Shown: positions 16,239 to 24,144 of the stretch, one piece after another | Layout of the letters: each line of letters starts with the position of its first letter | Numbering within the stretch: position 1 is the stretch's first letter | Assembly (NCBI RefSeq): GCF_946222835.1 | Contig: NZ_CAMIHD010000011.1 | Location: forward strand, 1 to 64,000 | DNA from: an uncultured Corynebacterium sp. | Lineage (GTDB): Bacteria; Actinomycetota; Actinomycetes; Mycobacteriales; Mycobacteriaceae | DNA: 64,000 nucleotides | Reading direction: 5' to 3' | Position numbers and translations under genes: made by a program | The notes under the pieces: generated by a model | Database searches by the model: none | What the model was told of the DNA's origin: nothing | Seen by the model: only the letters and a program-made list of their open reading frames with translations

Positions 16239-16654
16239 TAGAACTGGTCCTCCTTCTTGATGATACGGACCTTGCAAGGAAGCTTCTGGCCAGCGCGGCG
16301 CAGAGCCTCGATTGCAACGGCATCGTTTGGATAGCTCATCTCGAAAAGTACGCGGCCCGGCTTAACGTTAGCCACCCACTTCTCAACCGGGCCCTTACCG
16401 GAACCCATACGAACGCCGAGCGGCTTCTGGGTCAACGGACGGTCCGGGAAGATGTTGATCCACACCTTGCCACCACGCTTGACGTGGCGGTTGATGGCAA
16501 TACGTGCGGCCTCAATCTGACGGTTGGTGATGTAAGCCGGCTCGAGAGCCTGGATTGCGTAATCACCAAAGTTGATGCGGTTACCGCCCTTGGAAACACC
16601 GGTACGGGTAGGACGGTGCTGGCGGCGGTACTTAACGCGCTTAGGAATCAGCAT
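16238..16654 (-). CDS. rplP: 50S ribosomal protein L16
   Basis: L16 is needed for A-site tRNA positioning and late large-subunit assembly. The 138-residue protein begins MLIPKRVKYRRQHRPTR and contains INRHVKRGGKVWINIFPD and PLGVRMGSGKG. It follows rpsC by 3 bases and overlaps rpmC by 1. Confidence 0.97.
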   Translation of the reverse strand: MLIPKRVKYRRQHRPTRTGVSKGGNRINFGDYAIQALEPAYITNRQIEAARIAINRHVKRGGKVWINIFPDRPLTQKPLGVRMGSGKGPVEKWVANVKPGRVLFEMSYPNDAVAIEALRRAGQKLPCKVRIIKKEDQF

Positions 16655-16657
16655 GGA

Positions 16658-17404
16658 TTAGCCCTCCTGCTTCTGCTGTGCGCGCTGACGACGCTGGCCA
16701 CCACGGCGCGGACGACCGTTACGGTCACCGCGGCCACGGCCCTGCGCCGGAGCGTTCAGTTCGGATTCGCGTACGCCACCGACGACGTCACCCTTGTAGA
16801 TCCACACCTTGATGCCAATGCGGCCGAAGGTGGTGTGGGCCTCTGCGGTGCCGTAATCGATTTCGGCGCGAAGAGTGTGCAGCGGAACGCGACCCTCGTG
16901 GTAGCGCTCAACGCGGGACATTTCTGCACCGCCCAGGCGGCCGGACAGCAGAATCTTGATGCCCTTGACCTGTGGCTGACGCATAGCGGACTGGATAGCC
17001 TTGCGCATTGCACGACGGAATGCGACACGGTTAACCAGCTGCTCCGCGATGGAGTGAGCAACCAGGGTTGCGTTTGCGTCTACCTGCTTGACCTCGAGGA
17101 TGTTGAGGGCAACCATCTTACCGGTGAGCTTTTCCAGCTCGCGACGGATGCGGTCGGCCTCAGCACCGCGGCGGCCAATCACGATGCCCGGGCGGGCGGT
17201 GTGAATGTCGACGCGGACGCGGTCGCGGGTGCGCTCGATAACGACGTCGGCAATGCCGGCGCGCTCGAGGCCCTTGTTGAGGTAGTTACGAATCTTGATG
17301 TCTTCGGCTACGTAGTTCGCGTAGTCCTTATCGGCGAACCAGTGGGTCTTCCAGTCGGAAGTGATGCCCAAACGTAGGCCGTGAGGATGGATCTTCTGGC
17401 CCAT
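16658..17404 (-). CDS. rpsC: 30S ribosomal protein S3
   Basis: S3 shapes the mRNA entry channel of the small subunit. The 248-residue product has the KH type-2 domain (RPGIVIGRRGAEADRIR, about residues 70-87) and the S3 C-terminal domain (RLGGAEMSRVERYHEGRVPL). The C-terminal tail after residue 225 is Arg/Gln-rich. Its ATG overlaps the rplV stop by one base. Confidence 0.97.
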   Translation of the reverse strand: MGQKIHPHGLRLGITSDWKTHWFADKDYANYVAEDIKIRNYLNKGLERAGIADVVIERTRDRVRVDIHTARPGIVIGRRGAEADRIRRELEKLTGKMVALNILEVKQVDANATLVAHSIAEQLVNRVAFRRAMRKAIQSAMRQPQVKGIKILLSGRLGGAEMSRVERYHEGRVPLHTLRAEIDYGTAEAHTTFGRIGIKVWIYKGDVVGGVRESELNAPAQGRGRGDRNGRPRRGGQRRQRAQQKQEG

Positions 17405-17766
17405 TACTTGGCCCCTTCCTGCTGGCTTTCGACCACCACGGTGATGTGGCTGGTGCGCTTACGAATCATGAATGCACGACCCTGTGCACGCGGCTGGAAA
17501 CGACGCATGGTCGGACCCTCGTTGGCATAAGCCTCGGAGATGACCAGGGTGCGTGGGTCGAGGCCGAAGTTGTTCTCAGCGTTAGCGGCTGCAGAAGCAA
17601 CGACCTTAGCAACTGGCTTGGAAGCACCCTGCGGTGCGTACTTCAGGATAGCCAGGGCTTCGCTTACGGACTTGCCGCGGACCAGATCGAGCACGCGACG
17701 TGCCTTCATCGGGGTGACGCGGACGTAGCGGGCCGTGGCGGATGCGGAGGTGATGGTCTCACTCAT
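17404..17766 (-). CDS. rplV: 50S ribosomal protein L22
   Basis: L22 lines the peptide exit tunnel through an extended beta hairpin and is a site of macrolide-resistance changes. The 120-residue product contains RVTPMKARRVLDLVRG and the hairpin region MRRFQPRAQGRAFMIRKRTSHI, which look intact. It follows rpsS by 3 bases. Confidence 0.97.
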   Translation of the reverse strand: MSETITSASATARYVRVTPMKARRVLDLVRGKSVSEALAILKYAPQGASKPVAKVVASAAANAENNFGLDPRTLVISEAYANEGPTMRRFQPRAQGRAFMIRKRTSHITVVVESQQEGAK

Positions 17767-17769
17767 CGC

Positions 17770-18048
17770 TTATCGACGTCCCTTCTTGTCATCCTTGACG
17801 TGACCCTTAAAGGTCTTGGTTGGTGCAAACTCGCCCAGCTTGTGGCCGACCATGGAATCCTCGATGAAAACCGGCACGTGCTTGCGGCCGTCATGGACGG
17901 CGAAGGTGTGACCGATGAAATCGGGGAGAATGGTCGAACGGCGAGACCAGGTCTTGATGACCTGCTTGGTGCCTGCATCGTTTTGAGCATCCACCTTGTT
18001 GAGGAGGTGCTCATCGACGAACGGGCCCTTCTTAAGGCTGCGTGGCAT
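17770..18048 (-). CDS. rpsS: 30S ribosomal protein S19
   Basis: S19 binds the 3' domain of 16S rRNA in the head of the subunit. The 92-residue protein begins MPRSLKKGPFVDEHL and contains TWSRRSTILPDFIGHTFAVHDG, both diagnostic. It follows rplB by 13 bases. Confidence 0.97.
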   Translation of the reverse strand: MPRSLKKGPFVDEHLLNKVDAQNDAGTKQVIKTWSRRSTILPDFIGHTFAVHDGRKHVPVFIEDSMVGHKLGEFAPTKTFKGHVKDDKKGRR

Positions 18049-18061
18049 TGTTTACCTCCTC

Positions 18062-18898
18062 TTAGCGCTTCTTGTTCGGGCGACGACGGCGCACGATCAT
18101 GTTGTTGGAGTAGCGGTTCGGGTTGCGGGTGCGACCCTCCTTGTGACCCCATGGGGACACAGGGTGGCGACCACCCGAGGTCTTACCCTCACCACCACCG
18201 TGTGGGTGGTCAACCGGGTTCATAACGACACCGCGGACGGTCGGGCGTACGCCCTTCCAGCGCATGCGGCCGGCCTTGCCCCAGCGGATATTCATCTGCT
18301 CGGCGTTGCCAACCTCACCAACGGTGGCGCGGCAGCGGATGTCCACACGGCGGATTTCGGAAGACGGCATACGCAGGACTGCGTACTTGCCTTCCTTACC
18401 CAGCAGCTGGATGGAAGCACCAGCGGAGCGGGCCAGCTTAGCGCCAGCGCCCGGCTTGAGCTCAACAGCGTGGATGATGGAACCGGTCGGAATGTTACGC
18501 AGAGGCAGGTTGTTGCCAACCTTGATATCTGCGTTCGGGCCGGACTCGACGATGGTGCCCTGCTTCAGGCCCTTCGGGGCGATGATGTAGCGCTTCTCGC
18601 CATCAACGTAGTGAAGCAGTGCGATATTTGCGGTGCGGTTCGGGTCGTACTCGATGTGAGCGACCTTTGCCGGGATGCCGTCCTTGTCGTTACGACGGAA
18701 ATCGATCAGACGGTAACGGCGCTTGTGGCCACCGCCGATGTGGCGGGTGGTGATGCGGCCGTAGTTGTTACGGCCACCAGTCTTGCTCAGCGGGCGCAGC
18801 AGGGACTTCTCCGGAGTAGAACGAGTGATCTCGTCAAACTCAGAAACGGAGGATGCGCGGCGACCCGGAGTTGTCGGCTTGTACTTGCGAATAGCCAT
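18062..18898 (-). CDS. rplB: 50S ribosomal protein L2
   Basis: L2 is essential for subunit association and peptidyl-transferase activity. The 278-residue protein has the N-terminal OB domain, the SH3-like C-terminal domain and the conserved VMNPVDHPHGGGEG loop (around residue 222). Length is standard for actinobacteria. A 35-base gap separates it from rplW. Confidence 0.98.
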   Translation of the reverse strand: MAIRKYKPTTPGRRASSVSEFDEITRSTPEKSLLRPLSKTGGRNNYGRITTRHIGGGHKRRYRLIDFRRNDKDGIPAKVAHIEYDPNRTANIALLHYVDGEKRYIIAPKGLKQGTIVESGPNADIKVGNNLPLRNIPTGSIIHAVELKPGAGAKLARSAGASIQLLGKEGKYAVLRMPSSEIRRVDIRCRATVGEVGNAEQMNIRWGKAGRMRWKGVRPTVRGVVMNPVDHPHGGGEGKTSGGRHPVSPWGHKEGRTRNPNRYSNNMIVRRRRPNKKR

Positions 18899-18933
18899 AA
18901 TTCTTCCTTTTCCTTTCGGCTCTCCGGTGGCGC

Positions 18934-19236
18934 TTAAGCGCCGGCGCCGAAGACGTCGATGGAGTCGCTGCCTTCACGGAGCGTCACATATGCACGCTTG
19001 GTGGACTTACGCTGGCCGAAACCGGTGCGGGTGCGCTTACGCTTGCCTGCACGGTTCACGGTGTTCACGGAGTCGACCTTTACGTCAAAGATCTGCTCTA
19101 CGGCATCTTTAATCTGGGACTTATTGGAGTCCGTGGAGACGTAGAACGTGTACACGTTCTGCTCCATCAGACCGTAGGACTTCTCGGATACAACCGGGGC
19201 GATGATGACATCGCGCGGGTTAGAAATCTTAGCCAT
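18934..19236 (-). CDS. rplW: 50S ribosomal protein L23
   Basis: L23 is at the tunnel exit and is the main docking point for trigger factor and SRP. The 100-residue product contains PVVSEKSYGLMEQNVYTFYV and the internal loop TVNRAGKRKRTRTGFGQR. Its start overlaps the rplD stop by one base. Confidence 0.97.
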   Translation of the reverse strand: MAKISNPRDVIIAPVVSEKSYGLMEQNVYTFYVSTDSNKSQIKDAVEQIFDVKVDSVNTVNRAGKRKRTRTGFGQRKSTKRAYVTLREGSDSIDVFGAGA

Positions 19237-19889
19237 TAGTTCTCCTCCTTATCCGCGCCGGTTGCGCGGTTGATGAAGGTGTGTAGCGCCTCAACGGAGA
19301 ACACAACGTCATCGGAGTAGAGAACGTCGTAGGTGTTGAGCTGGCCAGCGTCCAGGATCTGAACGTTTGGCAGGTTATTAGCGCTACGACGAGCGTTGAT
19401 GTCCTCGCGGCCGATGACCAGGAGCACGTTCTTGCGCTCGGTCAGGGACTCGAGGAAGGCCTTGGCCGACTTGGTGGACGGCTTCTGGCCCGGAACGAGC
19501 TCTTCGATGACGTGGATGCGCTCGTTGCGAGCACGGTCAGACAGTGCACCGAAGAGAGCAGCCTTGATCATCTTCTTAGGGGTGCGCTGTGCGTAGTCGC
19601 GTGGCTGTGGGCCATGGACGGTGCCGCCACCGGTGTAGTGCGGTGCGCGGATGGAGCCCTGGCGTGCACGGCCGGTGCCCTTCTGACGGAAAGGCTTGCG
19701 ACCACCACCGCGGACGTCGCCGCGGGTCTTGGTTGCGTGGGTGCCCTGGCGTGCAGCAGCAAGCTGAGCATTAACAACCTGGTGCATCAAAGCAATGGAT
19801 GCCTCGGTGTCAAAGATTTCAGCTGGCAGGTCTACAGAGCCGTTGGTCTTACCCTCGGAAGTGTGGACGTCTAGCTTGAGGTTGCTCAT
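19236..19889 (-). CDS. rplD: 50S ribosomal protein L4
   Basis: L4 lines the exit tunnel and, in some bacteria, autoregulates the S10 operon. The 217-residue protein has the extended loop (KTRGDVRGGGRKPFRQKGTG, about residues 53-72) that reaches the tunnel, here unaltered. Its ATG overlaps the rplC stop by 4 bases. Confidence 0.97.
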   Translation of the reverse strand: MSNLKLDVHTSEGKTNGSVDLPAEIFDTEASIALMHQVVNAQLAAARQGTHATKTRGDVRGGGRKPFRQKGTGRARQGSIRAPHYTGGGTVHGPQPRDYAQRTPKKMIKAALFGALSDRARNERIHVIEELVPGQKPSTKSAKAFLESLTERKNVLLVIGREDINARRSANNLPNVQILDAGQLNTYDVLYSDDVVFSVEALHTFINRATGADKEEN

Positions 19890-20542
19890 GCGTGTGCACC
19901 GCCCTTCACTGCGGTCTTAACGGTGACGAGGCCACCGCGCGCACCTGGGATAGCACCCTTGATGAGCAGCAGGTTGGACTCGGCATCGATTTTCTGAATC
20001 TTCAGGTTTTGGGTGGTCACACGGTCGTGGCCCATACGGCCAGCCATGCGCTTGCCCTTGAAGACGCGGCCCGGGGTAGCAGCGCCGCCGATGCCGCCAA
20101 CGCGGCGGTGAGCGGCCTGGTTACCGTGAGCTGCGCCCTGGCCTGCGAAGCCGTGGCGCTTCATGGCGCCGGCGTAGCCGTGGCCCTTGGTCTTGCCGGT
20201 GACGTCAACGAAGGAGATGCCCTCGAAGATGTCTACCTTGACCTCTTGGCCGACCTCGTATGCGGAGGTGTCATCCATGCGGATTTCCGCAACGTGACGG
20301 CGCGGGGTTACGCCAGCCTTCTTGAAGTGACCACCAACCGGCTTGTTTGCCTTGCGTGGGTCGATTTCGCCAAAGGCGATCTGGATGGCGCTGTAGCCAT
20401 CGGTTTCGGGGGTGCGAATCTGGGTGACAACGCATGGCCCTGCCTCGACGACGGTAACCGGCACAACGCGGTTGTCCTCGTCGAAGACCTGGGTCATGCC
20501 GAGCTTCTTGCCCAGAATGCCCTTGATCTCGTTTTCACTCAT
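19886..20542 (-). CDS. rplC: 50S ribosomal protein L3
   Basis: L3 nucleates early large-subunit assembly and touches the peptidyl-transferase centre. The 218-residue product begins with GILGKKLGMTQVFDEDN and contains the conserved AAHRRVGGIGGAATPGRVFKG loop region. It lies 23 bases after rpsJ. Confidence 0.97.
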   Translation of the reverse strand: MSENEIKGILGKKLGMTQVFDEDNRVVPVTVVEAGPCVVTQIRTPETDGYSAIQIAFGEIDPRKANKPVGGHFKKAGVTPRRHVAEIRMDDTSAYEVGQEVKVDIFEGISFVDVTGKTKGHGYAGAMKRHGFAGQGAAHGNQAAHRRVGGIGGAATPGRVFKGKRMAGRMGHDRVTTQNLKIQKIDAESNLLLIKGAIPGARGGLVTVKTAVKGGAHA

Positions 20543-20565
20543 TATTTGTTCTCCACCAAAGTCGC

Positions 20566-20871
20566 TTACTGGATGTTCACGTCGACGCTTGCCGGAAGAT
20601 CGATGCGCATAAGAGCATCAACGGTCTTCGGGGTTGGGTCGAGAATGTCGATCAGGCGCTTGTGAGTGCGCATCTCGAAGTGCTCGCGAGAGTCCTTGTA
20701 CTTGTGCGGAGAACGAATAACTGCGTATACGTTCTTCTCGGTTGGGAGCGGCACTGGGCCAACTACACGAGCACCGGTACGGGTAACGGTCTCGACGATC
20801 TTCTTTGCAGAAGCGTCGATAGCCTCGTGGTCATAGGCCTTCAGCCGAATGCGGATTTTTTGTCCCGCCAC
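20566..20871 (-). CDS. rpsJ: 30S ribosomal protein S10
   Basis: S10 is a head protein of the small subunit that also acts as NusE in antitermination with NusB. The 101-residue protein contains IRIRLKAYDHEAIDASA and SREHFEMRTHKRLIDI, both diagnostic. It is the first gene of the S10 operon and is preceded by a very long untranslated region. Confidence 0.98.
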   Translation of the reverse strand: MAGQKIRIRLKAYDHEAIDASAKKIVETVTRTGARVVGPVPLPTEKNVYAVIRSPHKYKDSREHFEMRTHKRLIDILDPTPKTVDALMRIDLPASVDVNIQ

Positions 20872-21386
20872 GCTTATCCTCTTCCTCGCTTCCCCACTTT
20901 CACATTCCCGGCGTTTCCGGGGCGTGAAGCGGTGGGAAATTGCTTCTCGATTTCTCTATAACGTTGTCCGGGCTTGGGGCCTGACACAACGCCAGTGGTC
21001 TGACTGTCATGACGACCAAGAGTTGCGGTACATGGCAAGGGCCAGAACGCAGTGCTCTCGACGGGGTACAAGACCCGTAGTCAAAGTATTGTGAAGAGGA
21101 CGGTTTTCACGCATTACACGTGGAGAGTGTCCAATTCGTCTACTGCCGCTGTTTATTTGCCATGCCCCTTCTCCGGTCCATCTTCTCGGGGTGTCACTGC
21201 TCTAACGCGGACCTAGCCCGATTGGATGACCTTCCAGTCAATGCTTCAGGTTTCCCTGAACCATGGCGACAACGAAGGTGTCATGTTCGCTTTACCAGCT
21301 CAGCGTCTCCCCGAGACTCACGCTTGGCGACGTCCGCCGCCATCACCGAATCTCGGTTCTCGCTGCCCTGTTAAAGCAACCTTTGT

Positions 21387-21416
21387 ATTTAAGCATGTTG
21401 GGCTGCGGTTTTTCAA
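21387..21416 (-). promoter_or_regulatory. Putative promoter of the S10 operon
   Basis: TTGAAA and TTAAAT with an 18-base spacer and a TGC extension before the -10. The -35 is framed by the inverted repeat GCGGCTTGAAAAACCGC (21405-21421, minus strand), closely resembling the tuf promoter. Confidence 0.5.
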
Positions 21417-21503
21417 GCCGCGCATTAAACCGTGCCAAAAATCACGTTTTGGAAAATTTTGTTGGCTCACACCCCACACTCGCTTGAGAAGTATCTAAGC
21501 TCG

Positions 21504-21544
21504 GAGGCAATGGCCTCGGACAATTTGTCCTGCCTAGATATCTA
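21504..21544. promoter_or_regulatory. Three adjacent palindromes upstream of the Asp23 operon
   Basis: GAGGCAATGGCCTC (21504-21517), GGACAATTTGTCC (21518-21530) and TAGATATCTA (21535-21544) are each self-complementary or nearly so and sit 47-87 bases before the first gene. They probably include operator sites; the -10 may be TAAATA nearby. Confidence 0.45.
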
Positions 21545-21590
21545 AATATCGCGTTCATGCATCACCCTACAAAGAAAGGCACACTCGCCC

Positions 21591-22070
21591 ATGTCTGAGA
21601 ACAAGACTCCTGCACAAAACACCGACAACCAGGTTCCTGCTTCCGAGGAGCGCGAGGTCAATAACAACCTGGAGACCCAGTACGGCACCACCACCATCGA
21701 TGATGTCGTGGTGTCCAAGATTGCCGGTATCGCTGCCCGCGAGGTCTCCGGCGTGGATTCCCTGGGTGGCGGCGGAGCCCGCATGATCGGGAATATCCGC
21801 GAGTCCTTCGGTGCTTCTGAGGACGTCCGCCAGGGCGTCGACGTTGAGGTTGAAGACGGCACCGCTCGCATCGAGATTGCCATCACCGCTGAGTACGGCG
21901 TAGCTATCCACGAGCTTGCCGAGGCCATCCGCCGCAACATCATGAATGCTGTTGAGCGCATGACCGGCCTGAGCGTCGAGCGCGTCAACGTTGTTGTTCA
22001 CGACGTAAAGCTGCCGAAGGATGAGTCCGAGGCGGAAGACCAGGCTGCTTTGAACCAGGGTCAGGCTTAA
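21591..22070 (+). CDS. Asp23/Gls24 family envelope stress protein
   Basis: A 159-residue Asp23 (alkaline shock protein 23) family member. After a polar N-terminus, the domain (about residues 35-140) shows TTTIDDVVVSKIAGIAAREVSGVDSLG split over two stretches, EVEDGTARIEIAITAEYGV and VERVNVVVHDVKLP. In firmicutes Asp23 is membrane-tethered through AmaP and linked to cell-wall stress; a similar role is inferred here from the downstream genes. AAAGAAAGG lies upstream of the ATG. It opens a six-gene operon. Confidence 0.88.
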   Translation: MSENKTPAQNTDNQVPASEEREVNNNLETQYGTTTIDDVVVSKIAGIAAREVSGVDSLGGGGARMIGNIRESFGASEDVRQGVDVEVEDGTARIEIAITAEYGVAIHELAEAIRRNIMNAVERMTGLSVERVNVVVHDVKLPKDESEAEDQAALNQGQA

Positions 22071-22075
22071 GCCTA

Positions 22076-22423
22076 ATGCCTGAGCCCCGAGCACGTTTTG
22101 AGCTCGAGGTAAGCCACGCCCGCGCTATTGCAGAGGCAGTCCAGAAGGTACGCGGTGTCGCCGCGCTCGACGGTGGTTCGTTCGGTTCGGTGAGTTTGTA
22201 CCTACCGGGCGAACGCATCGTCGGCATGCGGCGGCCCGACCCGCGCGATGATCGCCACCTGCAGATCAACATTCGCGTTGATATCAGCGCCGCGCCGGAC
22301 CTGTATGCCTTGGCAGAAGATATTCGGTCCGCCGCCCGTGGGGCTTGTCCCGAACTGCAGCGCATTGACGTTGAGTTTTCTGACGCCGTAGATGGCTTAT
22401 CCGCTGCTCCATCGAAGGAATAG
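22076..22423 (+). CDS. Short Asp23-like protein
   Basis: A 115-residue protein not assigned to a named family with certainty. Its layout (HARAIAEAVQKVRGVAALDGG, a beta-rich middle and QINIRVDISAAPDLYALAEDIR) resembles a compact Asp23 domain. It starts 5 bases after the first Asp23 gene and ends 2 bases before a small membrane protein, so it is clearly part of the operon. A second Asp23-like subunit is the simplest reading. Confidence 0.7.
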   Translation: MPEPRARFELEVSHARAIAEAVQKVRGVAALDGGSFGSVSLYLPGERIVGMRRPDPRDDRHLQINIRVDISAAPDLYALAEDIRSAARGACPELQRIDVEFSDAVDGLSAAPSKE

Positions 22424-22425
22424 AT

Positions 22426-22620
22426 ATGAAGAATTACACCACTTTGGGCATCATTTCCGGCCTTATTCTTGCCTTCTTCTTGCACCTAGGCTGGGGTCCT
22501 ACTTTGCTCGCCGTACTCCTTGCCGCAATCGGCGGCATTGTGGGAGCACACTTTGATGGCCGTATCGATCTCACTTCTGTGTGGAATGGCCTCATTGGTA
22601 AGGAGAAAGGCCAAGGTTAA
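22426..22620 (+). CDS. Small membrane protein, DUF2273-like
   Basis: A 64-residue protein with two closely spaced hydrophobic helices (TLGIISGLILAFFLHLGWG and LLAVLLAAIGGIVGAHFDG) and a short charged tail. Size, topology and the GxxxGxxxD end match DUF2273 proteins, which in firmicutes are encoded with Asp23 and AmaP. The stop overlaps the next gene start by one base (TAATG). Confidence 0.78.
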   Translation: MKNYTTLGIISGLILAFFLHLGWGPTLLAVLLAAIGGIVGAHFDGRIDLTSVWNGLIGKEKGQG

Positions 22621-23585
22621 TGACAGATAGTTCCACTCAGGGCCACACGCGTATCTCGCTGCGGACCATGGAACGCATCGTTACCGCCGCGATTGCTAGC
22701 GTGCCCGGCACCAAGGCTATAGAGGCCAAGCTAGCGGGCATCGGCGGCCGCGGTTTTCCACGGGTCTCGGTCCAAATGGACTCGGAGCGCGAGGTAGCGG
22801 CCGTCAACGCCACCATTGGCGTAGTGTGGCCTTCGCCGGTCACCACGGTGGCGGAACATACTCGTGCCGCCATCTCGGAGGCCATCGCGGCACACACCGG
22901 TTATTCCACAACTCGCGTCAATGTCACCGTCGGCGGTTCCGTTCCGGGCAATCGAGTAACTTCCGCAGAGGTGGAGCAGCGCCAGGTCGCTGCTGCCGTC
23001 GCGCCACGCATCACGCCCTCGCCGGTATGGCAGCCGGTCACTGCAAAGTCGGTGAATGTACGCAGCATTGCCACACCGCAGGAGGCACCGGTGCGCACCA
23101 TCGCTGCGCCGGCCACCGGCGTCGCAGTGCAGTCCGTGGACACCCCGCGCGAGGCCGAGGTACGCAACATTTCCGCTGACCTCCCCGACCACCAGCTGCG
23201 TGAGATTTCGTCCCCGAGCGACCACACGGTGCGGCCAATCAGGGAACCCAAGCCGGTCCGTGTGCACAGCGTGGCTACGCCTCGCCCAGCCAGGTTGATC
23301 CCTAGTGGGCAGGTTCGTCCACTGGCACGGAAGGTTCAGGTAGCAACTCCTCGTCCGCAGCCGCTGCGCGAGATTGAAATTCGCCACGAATGGACTCCGC
23401 GCCGCGTCGAGGCCCCCAAGTCTGCTCCTGCGCGCACGGTAAAGGCCCCGCGGCCACAACCGCTCAAGCGCATTGAGGTCACGCCGGCAAATCCTCGGCC
23501 GTTGCACGTCGATGCGCCACGACCCGAGCCCCTGCGCGCCATTTCCATTAACCCGTACCGCCCACAAGGAGGCAATAATGGCTGA
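22620..23585 (+). CDS. Asp23-like domain protein with Pro/Arg-rich repeat tail
   Basis: A 321-residue protein with two distinct halves. Residues 1 to about 125 form an Asp23-like domain (TMERIVTAAIASVPGTKAIE, VAAVNATIGVVWPSPV). Residues about 145-318 are a basic, proline-rich array of degenerate units of roughly 11-20 residues, with core V-R-x-I-x-x-P or L-R-x-I-x-x-P (for example VRSIATP, VRTIAAP, LREISSP, VRPIREP, LKRIEVTP, LRAISINP). No signal peptide or membrane span is seen, so it is probably cytoplasmic and could bind an acidic partner or membrane surface. The repeat tail is unfamiliar to me. Confidence 0.75.
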   Translation: MTDSSTQGHTRISLRTMERIVTAAIASVPGTKAIEAKLAGIGGRGFPRVSVQMDSEREVAAVNATIGVVWPSPVTTVAEHTRAAISEAIAAHTGYSTTRVNVTVGGSVPGNRVTSAEVEQRQVAAAVAPRITPSPVWQPVTAKSVNVRSIATPQEAPVRTIAAPATGVAVQSVDTPREAEVRNISADLPDHQLREISSPSDHTVRPIREPKPVRVHSVATPRPARLIPSGQVRPLARKVQVATPRPQPLREIEIRHEWTPRRVEAPKSAPARTVKAPRPQPLKRIEVTPANPRPLHVDAPRPEPLRAISINPYRPQGGNNG

Positions 23586-24144
23586 TCAGCACATGCCTGA
23601 ACACTTTGGGCAGCAGCCGAAGGCGTCTCCAGCGGCGCGTACTTGGGCCGTGATTCTAGGGCTCTTGCTGCTCGCCGCGGGCGTCGTCGGCGTGCGCGAG
23701 ACGTGGCTGGTGGGATCCGGTTCCGACGCGCAGTCGTGGGTACAGCCGGTACTTAATCTCATTGCTACTGAAGAGCTGCAGACCTGGATGATCTGGGCCG
23801 GCGTTGCCTCCATTGTCGTAGGCCTGATTTTCCTCTTCGCGGCAGTGAAGACGCGCCGCACCACGCACATGCAACTTGCCTCCGATACCGCGTCCATGTG
23901 GATGCGGCCGGTGGATATCGCTCGCCTCTCTTCGGCCACTGCTCGCCGTGTTCCGGGCGTGGCCTCGGCGCAGACCTCCGCGGATAGCAAGACTGCCAAG
24001 GTCACCGTCAACGGCGATACGGACGATGCGGAGCTGCAGGGCCGGGTGGAGACGGCGGTAACGCGCTGCCTGGCTCACCTCAAGAATCCACCGCAGGTCA
24101 CCGTGGCTGTAGAGAAGATTCCGGAGTTGGATAACAATGTCTAG
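23578..24144 (+). CDS. DUF6286 family membrane protein
   Basis: A 188-residue protein with two transmembrane helices (TWAVILGLLLLAAGVVGV and WMIWAGVASIVVGLIFLFAA) and a soluble C-terminal domain (about 105-185) with DIARLSSATARRVPGVASAQ and VEKIPEL, an Asp23-like alternation. It fits the actinobacterial DUF6286 family found with Asp23 genes. The ATG at 23578 overlaps the preceding gene by 8 bases, and its own end overlaps the next gene by 8. Confidence 0.75.
   Translation: MADQHMPEHFGQQPKASPAARTWAVILGLLLLAAGVVGVRETWLVGSGSDAQSWVQPVLNLIATEELQTWMIWAGVASIVVGLIFLFAAVKTRRTTHMQLASDTASMWMRPVDIARLSSATARRVPGVASAQTSADSKTAKVTVNGDTDDAELQGRVETAVTRCLAHLKNPPQVTVAVEKIPELDNNV

Larger units (their letters stand above)
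20872..21590. other. 719-base divergent region: S10 operon leader and Asp23-operon promoter
   Basis: No credible gene was found. The minus-strand promoter at 21387-21416 would give rpsJ a leader of about 510 bases; a second -35-like TTGACT lies near 21080. The right end holds three adjacent palindromes before the Asp23 gene. Ribosomal-protein leader RNAs are common at this position, but I cannot match this one to a described class by eye. Confidence 0.5.
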
